This document shows, piece by piece, positions 1 through 7,744 of a stretch of DNA of 11,423 bases. The first letter of the stretch is position 1. Each line of letters opens with the position of its first letter. The DNA is from an uncultured Chloroflexota bacterium (GTDB lineage Bacteria; Chloroflexota; Dehalococcoidia; CAUJGQ01): positions 1 to 11,423 of the forward strand of contig CALFMN010000236.1 of assembly GCA_937879875.1 (NCBI GenBank), given 5' to 3'. Under the pieces are notes generated by a model, which ran no database searches, was not told the DNA's origin, and saw only the letters and a program-made list of their open reading frames with translations. A program made the translations under genes and the position numbers.

Positions 1-56
1 CGCCGTGCCCCCACTGTTACACAATCTGGGTAACGATGAGCCCACAGGGGAGGGGT

Positions 57-70
57 TTGTCCGGGGACAA
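57..70. repeat. Short dyad TTGTCC-GG-GGACAA
   Basis: Two 6-nt arms flank a central GG. It lies about 20 nt beyond the candidate terminator, near the left edge, and may be a second weak hairpin or a binding site. No gene is supported in 1-141. Confidence 0.3.
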
Positions 71-89
71 TCGGTAGCTCTCATACGAA

Positions 90-110
90 CCCTTCCGTCG
101 CAGGGAAGGG
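90..110 (-). terminator. Candidate terminator hairpin after the giant GGDEF-EAL gene
   Basis: A perfect 7-bp inverted repeat (CCCTTCC at 90-96, GGAAGGG at 104-110) with a 7-nt loop lies 31 nt past the stop codon. In the transcript it is followed by a short T-containing stretch (TTCGTAT) but not a clean T run, so it could equally be a 3' stabilising hairpin. Confidence 0.45.
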
Positions 111-141
111 ACAGACCGCGAAGCAGTCAGGGACAGGTGGC

Positions 142-3100
142 TCAGCGGTCTGCGAGCCAGGCGGGAAGTTGCTCGGCTTCAAGCGGCTCGCCGAGGAGGA
201 GGCCCTGAGCGGTGTCGCAGCCCAGCGTGCGCAGCGCCGCGAGGGTCTCGCTGTTTTCGATGCCCTCCGCGGTGATCTGCAGGCCCAGGTTGTGCGCGAG
301 GTCGATCGTGGCGCGCGCGATCGCCGCGTCGTTCGGGTCGCTGAGCATATCGAGCACAAACGACCGGTCGATCTTGACCTCATCCACCGGCAGCCGCTTG
401 AGATAGGCGAGCGACGAGTAACCGGTGCCGAAGTCGTCGATGGCGATGCGTACGCCGAGCGCGTGCAGCCGCATCAGCGTTTCGATCGCGCGCTGCGGGT
501 AGGGAACCAGGGCGCTCTCGTTGATCTCCAGCGTGACTGCGGCGGGCGGCAGACGGTGGGTCGCAAGCAGCTCGGCGAGCATCTCGGCCGTGCGGCGTTC
601 GTGCAGCGTCCGCACCGAAAGCTTGACCGCGACGCCGACGGCGTGGCCGGTGGTGCGCCAGTCTGAGCACGTCTGTAACGCGGCGCCGAGCAGCCAGCGT
701 GTGAGCGGCCCGATCAGGCCCGTTTGTTCGGCCAGCGGAATAAAATCATGCGGCGGAATCAGACCGCGGCGCGGATGCCGCCAGCCGGCGAGCGCTTCCA
801 ATCGCAGCACCTGCCGCGTGCGGATGTCGCAGATCGGCTGAAACGAGAGCACGAGCTGCCCGCCTTCAATGGCCGATCGCATGTCGCCAAGCAGGGCGAG
901 CCGGTCGGGGCTGTGCTGGTCTTGCTCGGACGTGTAGAGCACGGCGCCGCGCTTACCCCGCTTCGCCACGTACATGGCGACGTCGGCCCGGCGCAGCAGC
1001 GTTTGCGCGTCCAGCCCGTGGTCGGGGTAGACGGCGATGCCGATGCTCGCACCCACGTCGATGCCGTAGCCGTCGATCGGGAATGGCTGCTCCAGCGCTT
1101 CGAGCAGTTTCTGCGCGGCGATCTGCGCCCCCGTCTGCGCGTCGCCGGGCAGCAAAATGGCGAACTCGTCGCCGCCCATGCGCGCCACGGTGTCCGAGGT
1201 GCGCAGCGCGTCCTGCAGGCGGCGCGCCACGTGTTGCAGCAGCACATCGCCCATCTGGTGGCCGAGCGTGTCGTTCACCTCTTTGAAGCCGTCCAGATCC
1301 ATCACCAGCAGCGCCAGCGGCAGCGCCTCGCGGCCGGCGGTGCGGATCGCCTGCTCCAGCCGGTCGCGCAGCAGGACGCGATTGGGCAGGCCGGTGAGCG
1401 CATCGTGCTGCGCCTGGTGTTCAAGCGCAGCCGTCTGCGCCTTGCGCTCGGTGATGTCGTGAAAGGCGATCACCGTGCCCGCGGCGCGGCCGTCGCTCAT
1501 AATCGGCGAGGCAGAGAAGCTGACGGGCAGCGGCGTGCCGTCGCGCCGCACGAAGATCGCATCCTCAACGCGGGCCGCCACGCCGCCGGCGATCGCCAGC
1601 GCAACGGGGTGCGGCGCTTCGGACGCGGCGGCAAGGAGTTGCTGAATAGACGTGCCGGCGAGACCGCCGCTGTCCCAGCCAAGCATGCGCAGCGCCGAGG
1701 GGTTGGCCAGCGTCACGCGCCCCTCGCCATCCAACGCCAGCACGCCCTCGCCGAGGTTGTTGGTGATCGCGCCGGTGAACTCGAGCTGGCGGCGCAGCCC
1801 TTCCTCCGCCGAGCGCGCCTCCTGATACAGCCGGGCGTTGTCCAGCGCCACGACGGCCAGGCGGGCGAACTGGCCGAGCGCAGCGATCTCGTCCTGGCCG
1901 AAGGGCGCATCGCTGTTGACGCGCACCAGCCCGATCACGCCGATGACCTGCTCACCCGATTTCAGCGGTACGCCGACTGCCGCGCGCACGGCGTCGCGGA
2001 CGCCGCCGGGCAGTCGGCCCTCCCAGCGGTTATAACCGGCGACCGCAAGCGGCTCACCGCTGGCCCAGACGCTGCCGACCACGCCCTCGCCCGGCTTAAA
2101 GCGCCGGCCGATCTCGTCGCTGAACAGACCGGTGGCGGCGGTCAGCTCCAACCACTGAGCGTCGGGGGTCACCAGGTCGATGTACCCGTGGTCGCCGCCG
2201 AGCAGCGCCGCGGAGCGGGCAACGATCGCGTTCAGCACCTCCGCGACGTCCAGCCGGTTGATCAGGCCGAGGGCGGTCTCGTGCAGCGCGGCCTGGTATT
2301 CGTTCTGGCGGCGCAGTTGCTCCTCGGCGCGTGTGCGCTCTGCCAGCTCCTGCTGCGCCGCGCTGTAGAGCCGGGCATTGTCCAGAACCAGCGAGGCGAG
2401 TTGCGCGAACTGCCCCAGCACGGCGATCTGTTCGGGGCCGAAGGCGCGGCCCGGCTCGCGGTACGAGACGCCGAGCACGCCGACGACGTGTTCACCGGAA
2501 TGCAGCGGTACGCCGGCGATGGCGAAGATCTGCGGCAGGCCGAGATCGCGAAGGTGCCCGCGCCAGGCGTAATAATCCTCGACGGCCAGCGGTCTGCCGC
2601 TGCGCATGACCTCTCCGCCCAGCCCCTCGTCGATGGCGACGCCGCGGCCGACCCGATCGCGGTAGATGCCGCTGCCCGCGCGCGTGCGCAGGCGCCGCTT
2701 TTCGGGCTCGAGCAGAAAGATATAGCCGTCCAGCGCCTCGACGAGCGCGGCCGCGCGCGTGACGATCGCGTTCAGCAGATCGTCCACGTCGAGGCGGTTG
2801 AGCAGGCCGAGCGCGGTTTCGTGCAGGGCGGCGCGGTACTCGTTCTCGCGCCGCAACCGTTCCTCGGCGCGCCGGCGTTCGTCGATCTCCTGCCGCGAAG
2901 ACTGGTAAAGCCGCGCGTTGTCGTACGCGATCGAGGCCAGCTGCGCGAACTGCACCAGCACGGCCAGCTCTTCACTGCCGAACTCCTGCTCCGGGTCCGT
3001 AAAGGCAAGCCCGAGCACGCCGACGACTTCGGCGCCGGCGCGCAGCGGCGCCGCACCGCAGGCGCGTACCACATCGCGCTCGCTGCCCGCCAGGCGGCCG

Positions 3101-5934
3101 CGCCAGGCGGTGTAGTCGGGAACGAGCATCGGCTCGCCCGTGGCGAGCACCGAGCCGGCGAGCCCCTGCCCATGTCCCATGCGCGTGCCGAGCTGCTCAC
3201 GGAACATGCCGGTGCCGGCGGTCGTTTCGAGCGATGCGCCGTCGGCCGAAACGAGGTTGACGAAACCGTGCGCCGTGCCGAGCAGGGCCGTGGCGCGGGT
3301 GACGATGGTGTCCAGCAGGTCGGCCACGTCGTGCCGTTGCATCAGGCCGAGCGTGATCTCGTGCAGGGCGGCGCGGTATTCGTTCTCGCGCCGCAGCCGC
3401 ATCTCCGCGCGGCGGCGCTCCTCCAGCTCCTGGCGCGCGGCCTCGTGCAGCCGCGCGTTCTCCAGCGCCAACGCCGCGAGCCGCGCAAACTGCGTCAGGA
3501 TCTCGACCTCGTCGGCGCGGAACGGCGAGCCGTGCCGCGGCCGCGAGAGGCCGAGCACGCCGACGACCGCCCCGGCCGACAGCAGCGGGATTCCCACGGT
3601 GGCGTGGACGGCGGTCCTCAAGTCGTTGAGGGAAACGCCGCGCTCCCAGTGCGTGTAGTCGTCGATCACCAGAGGCTCGCCGGTTTCCCAGACCGTGCCG
3701 GCCATGCCTTCCCCGCGCTGCAGCCGCCGGGCATGACGCCCGCGCAGATCGCCTGTGGTGGCCGCGAGCTCGAGCGCCTCGCCGTCCGCCGAGACCAGGC
3801 AGATGAACGCGTCGCTGGCGTTCAGCAAGGCAGCGGCACGCTGGACGACGGCCTCGATCAGATCGGCCACCTCGACGCGATTCATCAGCGCCAGTGTCAG
3901 TTCATGCAGCGCCGCCTGATAGTCGTTCTGGCGCCGCAGCGCCGCCTCGGCGCGGCGGCGTTCGTCAAGCTCTTGCTGCGCTGCCTGGTAGAGCCGCGCG
4001 TTGTCCAACGCCAGCGATGCCAGTTGCGCGAACTGGCCGAGCACCGCCAGTTCCTGCTCGCCGAACCGGCGCTCCGGGTCGGTATGCACCAGGCCGATGA
4101 CGCCGGCCACCTCGCCGCCGGAGTGCAGCGGCACGCCGGCCATCGCATGCAACGTGCCGCGCAGAGACGGATCAGTTGCTGCATCTGCCCATGTCGCGTA
4201 GTCGTCCACCGCGATCGCCTGGCCGGTCTGCCAGACGCGCCCGCCGACGCCGACGCCGAACGGCAGCCGCCGGCCGGTGCGCTCGCGGAAGATGCCGACG
4301 CCCGCGATCGCCACGAGCTCGTGCGTGTCGGGGTCGGCGCGGTAGATATAGCCGTGCGGCACATCCAGCAACGCGGCCGCGCGGGTAACGATCGTCTCCA
4401 GCATGCCCGCCAGATCGAGCCGGTTCATCAGCGCGAGCGTCGTCTCATGCAGCGCGGCGAGGTAGCTGTTCTGCCGGCGCAACAGCTCTTCGGCCCGGCG
4501 GCGCTCGTCGATGTCCTCGGCCATGACGATCAGAAACCGGACACGGCGCTCGGCGTCGCGCACGAGCGACGCGGTGATGCTGACCCAGATGTCGCGGCCG
4601 TCCCGCCGCAGATAGCGGCGTTCGTAGTGGAAGTGATCGTGGGCGCCGGAGAGCATCGCCTCGGCCTCGGCCCGGGCTTGCTCGATCATCGAGGGATGCA
4701 GGATGTCGGCGAACGATCGCCGCTCCAGCTCGCCAGACCCGTAGCCGAGCATCCGTTCCAGCGCCGGATTTGCCGCGTGAATGGTGCCATCCAGGGCGCA
4801 GCGCGCGATGCCGATCGCCGCCCCGTCGAAGACGGCGCGGAAACGCTCCTCACTCTCCCGCAGCGCCTCTTCAACCCGGCGGCGCTCCTCAAGTTCTTGC
4901 TGCGCGGCCTCGTAGAGACGGGCGTTTTCGAGCGCTACCGTCGCCAGTTGCGCGAACTGCCCGAGGACGGCGATCTCCTCCTGCCCGAACGCGCGGCGGA
5001 TCGTGCTGCGCGCCAGCCCGAGCACGCCGATCACCTGCTCGCCCGAGCGCAGCGGCGCACCGACGACGGCGCGCAGGTGCTCGCGCCCCGGTGCCGGTGA
5101 ACGCCCTTCCCAGGCAGCGTAATGCTCCACCGCCAGCGGCTCACCGGTCTGCCAGACGCGGCCCGCGAGCCCTTCGCCGCGTCCGATTTTTCGCCCCAGC
5201 CATTGCTGGAAGCGCCCGCTGGCGGCCGTTGTCACCATGGCGTCGCCGCCCGGCCGCACCAGATAGATGAAGCCGTCCTCGGCTTCCAGCAGCGCTGCCG
5301 CCCGCGTTACGACGGCGTCCAGCAGATCCGCCACGTCGAGCCGGTTGACGAGGCCCAGGGTCAGATCGTGCAGCGCGCCGAGGTAGCCGTTCTGGCGCCG
5401 CAACGTCGCTTCGGTCTGTTTCCGGCCGGTGATGTCGCGGGCGATGCCGCTGAAGCCGCTCAGCGTCCCGTCACGATCGTGGATGGGCGAGAGCGTCAGC
5501 GAGACGACACGTTGCTCGCCGCCGCTGGTCAGTTGCACCGTTTCGTAATTTTGAACGGGCTCGCCCGCGGCCGCGCGTTGCAGGAGCCGCGTGACTTCGC
5601 CCGACGGCGGCGGGAACTCGTCCGGATGCCGGCCGAGCACCTCCGCCGCGCTGAAGCCGTACAGCCGTTCGGCGCCGGGGTTCCAGCTCGTGATCGTGCC
5701 GTCTGGCGCATAGCTCACGATCGCGTCGTTTGACTGCTCGACGATCGCGGCGAGTTGCCGCAGGCGTTCCTCCGCGGCGCGCGGCGCGCCGTACGCTTCA
5801 GGCATGGCCGAGACACCGCCTTCGCCGGCCGGGCCCGCGTCCGGAAGCCGCGCGCCGGATGCGGCCGCCGTGGGGAGCTGGCGCGTCCGTGTGCTGCCGC
5901 GAGTTACGCGGTTCGATCGTTTCGGTGTCGACAT
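142..5934 (-). CDS. Giant soluble multi-PAS/GAF sensor with GGDEF and EAL domains (c-di-GMP turnover)
   Basis: 1930 residues with no transmembrane segment, so a cytoplasmic sensor. Order by residue: Ser/Thr/Arg-rich tail 1-50; PAS1 about 57-170; GAF1 178-345; PAS2 357-476; GAF2 486-650; GAF3 667-830; GAF4 848-1010; GAF5 1028-1190; GAF6 1208-1370; PAS3 1385-1497; GGDEF 1505-1660; EAL 1680-1925. Each GAF ends in a charged E-R-R-R-A-E helix, likely a coiled-coil signalling linker. The GGDEF motif (1587-1591) and the inhibitory RxxD site (1578-1581) are intact, so diguanylate cyclase activity is likely. The EAL domain keeps E1713, E1803, D1833/D1834, K1854, E1890 and Q1910 but has K1771 at the usual metal-binding Asn and G1717 in place of Arg in EALxRW, so phosphodiesterase activity is doubtful. 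The GAFs lack an NKFDE cyclic-nucleotide signature, and their ligands are unknown. Start: the ATG at 5934 lies about 50 nt below a promoter candidate; the ATG at codon 44 is an alternative, since residues 1-43 are low complexity. Confidence 0.95.
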   Translation of the reverse strand: MSTPKRSNRVTRGSTRTRQLPTAAASGARLPDAGPAGEGGVSAMPEAYGAPRAAEERLRQLAAIVEQSNDAIVSYAPDGTITSWNPGAERLYGFSAAEVLGRHPDEFPPPSGEVTRLLQRAAAGEPVQNYETVQLTSGGEQRVVSLTLSPIHDRDGTLSGFSGIARDITGRKQTEATLRRQNGYLGALHDLTLGLVNRLDVADLLDAVVTRAAALLEAEDGFIYLVRPGGDAMVTTAASGRFQQWLGRKIGRGEGLAGRVWQTGEPLAVEHYAAWEGRSPAPGREHLRAVVGAPLRSGEQVIGVLGLARSTIRRAFGQEEIAVLGQFAQLATVALENARLYEAAQQELEERRRVEEALRESEERFRAVFDGAAIGIARCALDGTIHAANPALERMLGYGSGELERRSFADILHPSMIEQARAEAEAMLSGAHDHFHYERRYLRRDGRDIWVSITASLVRDAERRVRFLIVMAEDIDERRRAEELLRRQNSYLAALHETTLALMNRLDLAGMLETIVTRAAALLDVPHGYIYRADPDTHELVAIAGVGIFRERTGRRLPFGVGVGGRVWQTGQAIAVDDYATWADAATDPSLRGTLHAMAGVPLHSGGEVAGVIGLVHTDPERRFGEQELAVLGQFAQLASLALDNARLYQAAQQELDERRRAEAALRRQNDYQAALHELTLALMNRVEVADLIEAVVQRAAALLNASDAFICLVSADGEALELAATTGDLRGRHARRLQRGEGMAGTVWETGEPLVIDDYTHWERGVSLNDLRTAVHATVGIPLLSAGAVVGVLGLSRPRHGSPFRADEVEILTQFARLAALALENARLHEAARQELEERRRAEMRLRRENEYRAALHEITLGLMQRHDVADLLDTIVTRATALLGTAHGFVNLVSADGASLETTAGTGMFREQLGTRMGHGQGLAGSVLATGEPMLVPDYTAWRGRLAGSERDVVRACGAAPLRAGAEVVGVLGLAFTDPEQEFGSEELAVLVQFAQLASIAYDNARLYQSSRQEIDERRRAEERLRRENEYRAALHETALGLLNRLDVDDLLNAIVTRAAALVEALDGYIFLLEPEKRRLRTRAGSGIYRDRVGRGVAIDEGLGGEVMRSGRPLAVEDYYAWRGHLRDLGLPQIFAIAGVPLHSGEHVVGVLGVSYREPGRAFGPEQIAVLGQFAQLASLVLDNARLYSAAQQELAERTRAEEQLRRQNEYQAALHETALGLINRLDVAEVLNAIVARSAALLGGDHGYIDLVTPDAQWLELTAATGLFSDEIGRRFKPGEGVVGSVWASGEPLAVAGYNRWEGRLPGGVRDAVRAAVGVPLKSGEQVIGVIGLVRVNSDAPFGQDEIAALGQFARLAVVALDNARLYQEARSAEEGLRRQLEFTGAITNNLGEGVLALDGEGRVTLANPSALRMLGWDSGGLAGTSIQQLLAAASEAPHPVALAIAGGVAARVEDAIFVRRDGTPLPVSFSASPIMSDGRAAGTVIAFHDITERKAQTAALEHQAQHDALTGLPNRVLLRDRLEQAIRTAGREALPLALLVMDLDGFKEVNDTLGHQMGDVLLQHVARRLQDALRTSDTVARMGGDEFAILLPGDAQTGAQIAAQKLLEALEQPFPIDGYGIDVGASIGIAVYPDHGLDAQTLLRRADVAMYVAKRGKRGAVLYTSEQDQHSPDRLALLGDMRSAIEGGQLVLSFQPICDIRTRQVLRLEALAGWRHPRRGLIPPHDFIPLAEQTGLIGPLTRWLLGAALQTCSDWRTTGHAVGVAVKLSVRTLHERRTAEMLAELLATHRLPPAAVTLEINESALVPYPQRAIETLMRLHALGVRIAIDDFGTGYSSLAYLKRLPVDEVKIDRSFVLDMLSDPNDAAIARATIDLAHNLGLQITAEGIENSETLAALRTLGCDTAQGLLLGEPLEAEQLPAWLADR
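1825..4479 (-). repeat. In-frame tandem array of five GAF-coding units, period 540-543 bp
   Basis: Five consecutive units (GAF2 to GAF6) begin with the same R-R-(Q/E)-N-x-Y-x-A-A-L-H-E signature. The Q/E codons of this signature start at 4473, 3930, 3387, 2847 and 2307, giving spacings of 543, 543, 540 and 540 bp. Each unit then carries a conserved L-N-R-L-D helix, a G-E-G-x-x-G loop, a G-V-P-L-x-S-G-x-x-V-x-G-V-x-G-L strand pair, and the closing F-A-x-L-A and D-N-A-R-L-Y helix. GAF1 (from residue 181) is a sixth copy, separated from the rest by PAS2. Confidence 0.9.
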
Positions 5935-5989
5935 TCGCCCCCGCCGCTGTCCTGCTCAAAGGATCGGCGCAACCGTGCGTCATCTGCAG

Positions 5990-5998
5990 AGTATATCA
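5990..5998 (-). promoter_or_regulatory. Extended -10 promoter candidate (TGATATACT) for the giant GGDEF-EAL gene
   Basis: On the minus strand this reads TG-A-TATACT, five of six matches to TATAAT plus the TGn extension. It sits in the only AT-rich patch of the gap. No good -35 hexamer is visible 16-18 nt upstream, as is usual for extended -10 promoters. Transcription would start near 5983, giving a leader of about 50 nt before the ATG at 5934. Confidence 0.4.
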
Positions 5999-6197
5999 AA
6001 CTCATTGCAGGGATGGGGGCTGATTCACCGCCAGATGAGCAACGATTGCTGCCGGAAGGCGCCGCCGGATCGGACTGCGTGTCCGCGGTCAGTATCGAGC
6101 AGCCTCTACGGGCATCGAGCGTTCGCCGGCGCCTTGTGCCGGACCCGGACAGTGTACCCGGCCGGCCGCGCGCTCGGCGTGCTGGCGGACACATTCA

Positions 6198-6217
6198 CGC
6201 ATGCATGCATGCATGCG
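6198..6217. repeat. Perfect 20-bp palindrome made of GCAT tandem repeats
   Basis: Four and a half GCAT units (6199-6216), flanked by C and G, form a self-complementary 20-mer. It begins 32 nt past the stop of the PAS-GGDEF gene and lies about 200 bp above the promoter candidate of the giant gene. It could extrude as a hairpin or act as an operator. With no T run it is a poor intrinsic terminator. Confidence 0.75.
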
Positions 6218-6248
6218 CGTAACAACGCATCGAGCGCGCGTTGCCCGA

Positions 6249-7379
6249 TCAGGCGACCGAGGAGGGCGGCGCTCCGGGCGATGCTTCACCCGATCGCCGC
6301 GGCGACATGCCCGCCTCAAACAGCACCGCCTGCCCTTTGCCGCCGGCCTTGGCGGCGTACAGCGCCCGGTCTGCACGTCCGAGCAACTCGGCCGCTGTGG
6401 GCGCGGCGCCGGCGGCGTGCGCGATGCCTGCGCTGGCGCCGATTCGCAGCGGGCGGCCGAACAGTTCGTACGGCTGCGCGAGACGGTCGATGATGCGTTC
6501 GGCGAGCTGCACGGCGTCCTCCGGCGCGAGGATGTCGGCGGCCAGCACGGTGAACTCGTCACCGCCGTAGCGCGCGACGGTGTCGCCGGGCCGCACGCAT
6601 TCCCGCAGTCGCTGTGCCGCCTCGCGCAGCAGCACGTCGCCGTCGGCGTGACCGTGCTGGTCGTTCACGTCCTTGAAGCGATCGAGATCCACGAACAGCA
6701 CGGCCAGGCCACTGCCTCTGCGCCCGAGGTACGTCAGCGTGTGTTCGAGCCGGTCCAGAAAGAGCAGCCGGTTTGGCAGGCCGGTGAGGGCATCGTGGAA
6801 GGCCAGGTGGGTCAGCTCCTCCTCCGCCTGCTTGCGCTCGGTGACGTCACGGGCATTGACGACGATCCCTTCAACATGGCGGTCGTGGAGCAGGTTGTTG
6901 GCGATCGCCTCGAGGTACCGCCAGGAGCCATCGCGGTGGCCGCAACGAAACTCGAACGGCTCGCTCACTCCCGGCTGCTCGAGCACGCTGAGCAGGCGGT
7001 CGAGCACATACACCCTGTCCTCGGGATGGACGAGGGCGATGAAGTCGGTGTCCTGCAGCGCTTCGGGCTGGTGCCCGAGCACGCGCACGACCGACGGGCT
7101 GGTGTAGCGTCGCGTGCCGTCCGCATCCAGAATCGACATCACGTCGGAAGCGTGCTGCACCAGGGCGCGGAAGCGGGCCTCGCTCTCGCGCAGCAGTCGC
7201 TCCGTCTCTCCCGTCTCGCCGGCGCTCGCCGCGGCTGAACGCGATGCGGCGCGAGTGCGGCGCTGCGTCAGGGCGCCGGCGGCGGGCACGAGCCCACCGC
7301 CGACCAGCGCGTTCACGATCAGCACGCTGCGCGAGAGCGGATCGGCGAAGCTCTGCCAGTCGTGCCCGACGCCTTCCAC
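6249..7379 (-). CDS. PAS-GGDEF diguanylate cyclase (C-terminal part of a frameshifted membrane cyclase)
   Basis: As read in this frame from a GTG at 7379 it gives 376 residues: a membrane helix at about 17-36, a linker, PAS at 65-183 ending in the D-V-T-E-R-K hinge, and GGDEF at 193-355. The active motif G-G-D-E-F is at 272-276 and the RxxD inhibitory site at 263-266, both intact, so c-di-GMP synthesis with product inhibition is expected. The GTG has no Shine-Dalgarno sequence. Reading the same frame upstream of it gives a convincing hydrophobic helix (L-L-L-S-L-G-A-C-L-L-V) that begins where the overlapping upstream frame holds two further helices. I therefore think this is the C-terminal three quarters of a gene starting at 7744, broken by a -1 shift near 7410; the restored protein would be about 498 residues with four N-terminal helices. 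A PAS-GGDEF protein starting inside the helix is the less likely alternative. Confidence 0.88.
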   Translation of the reverse strand: MEGVGHDWQSFADPLSRSVLIVNALVGGGLVPAAGALTQRRTRAASRSAAASAGETGETERLLRESEARFRALVQHASDVMSILDADGTRRYTSPSVVRVLGHQPEALQDTDFIALVHPEDRVYVLDRLLSVLEQPGVSEPFEFRCGHRDGSWRYLEAIANNLLHDRHVEGIVVNARDVTERKQAEEELTHLAFHDALTGLPNRLLFLDRLEHTLTYLGRRGSGLAVLFVDLDRFKDVNDQHGHADGDVLLREAAQRLRECVRPGDTVARYGGDEFTVLAADILAPEDAVQLAERIIDRLAQPYELFGRPLRIGASAGIAHAAGAAPTAAELLGRADRALYAAKAGGKGQAVLFEAGMSPRRSGEASPGAPPSSVA

Positions 7380-7744
7380 GAGCAGGCAAGCGCCCAGGCT
7401 GAGGAGCAGCCCGCGACAGCGCCCCGAACCTGCCAGCAGGCGGCGAGCGCGATGATGACGAACGCCTGCAGGAACCAGGCAGCAGTTCCGCCAACCCCTG
7501 CCAGCGGATGCAGCGCCAGCACGGCGGCCAGCAGCAGCGCGGCCGCGGCGCCGGCGGCGCTGGCCAGCGCCGGAAGCCGCTGTGCCAGCGGCATGGCGGG
7601 CGCGCTCGCGGCGAATCGCCGCGAGCGGCGCACGAGGTCGGCGGCCAGCAGGTCAGGTTCGAGCGCCGGCACCGGCGCCGCGCCGCGCCGGCCGAAGCAT
7701 GCGGCGAACGAGGAGGGCACGCGCCGTGACCAGTCGGGCTTCAT
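7319..7744 (-). pseudogene. N-terminal membrane part of the frameshifted PAS-GGDEF cyclase
   Basis: The ATG at 7742-7744 overlaps the stop of the preceding gene as ATGA, the mark of a coupled operon start. The frame encodes a basic cytosolic stretch (1-57) and two membrane helices (about 59-79 and 88-104), then runs on out of frame and stops at 7319, overlapping the next frame by 61 bp. Its last 30 or so residues look like frame-shifted sequence (Ser/Arg/Trp-rich). Joining it to the next frame at the GGG at 7410-7412 (one extra G) restores four evenly spaced helices followed by PAS-GGDEF. The arrangement resembles small N-terminal four-helix sensor domains such as DUF4118, but I cannot assign the family. 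It could instead be a separate 141-residue membrane protein, or the shift could be an assembly error. Confidence 0.65.

Larger units (their letters stand above)
5935..6248. other. Intergenic region between the PAS-GGDEF gene and the giant GGDEF-EAL gene
   Basis: 314 bp with no convincing gene; short open frames here are low complexity and overlap the giant gene's start. It holds a (GCAT)n palindrome at 6198-6217, an extended -10 promoter candidate at 5990-5998, three copies of ATCGAGC (6094-6100, 6114-6120, 6229-6235, the first two exactly 20 bp apart), and an inverted AAGGCGCC/GGCGCCTT pair at 6056-6063 and 6128-6135. No strong terminator with a T run was seen after the upstream gene's stop at 6249, so read-through into the giant gene is possible. 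Confidence 0.7.

Noticed and set aside
724..5100. A 1458-codon open frame on the plus strand, antisense to the giant gene
   Set aside because: It is in exact codon register with the minus-strand gene, so a plus-strand stop would need TTA, CTA or TCA on the coding strand, which are rare in such GC-rich genes. Its protein is Arg/Gln/His-rich with no domain. The same effect explains the long plus-strand frames at 6201-7238 and 10537-11373.
5904..6194. A 96-codon minus-strand frame overlapping the start of the giant gene
   Set aside because: Low-complexity Arg/Ser/Gly-rich sequence that overlaps a certain gene in another frame and covers the extended -10 candidate.
6871..7494. A 207-codon minus-strand frame in the third frame across the cyclase gene
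   Set aside because: Arg/Ala-rich shadow of the PAS-GGDEF coding region; no domain or membrane pattern.
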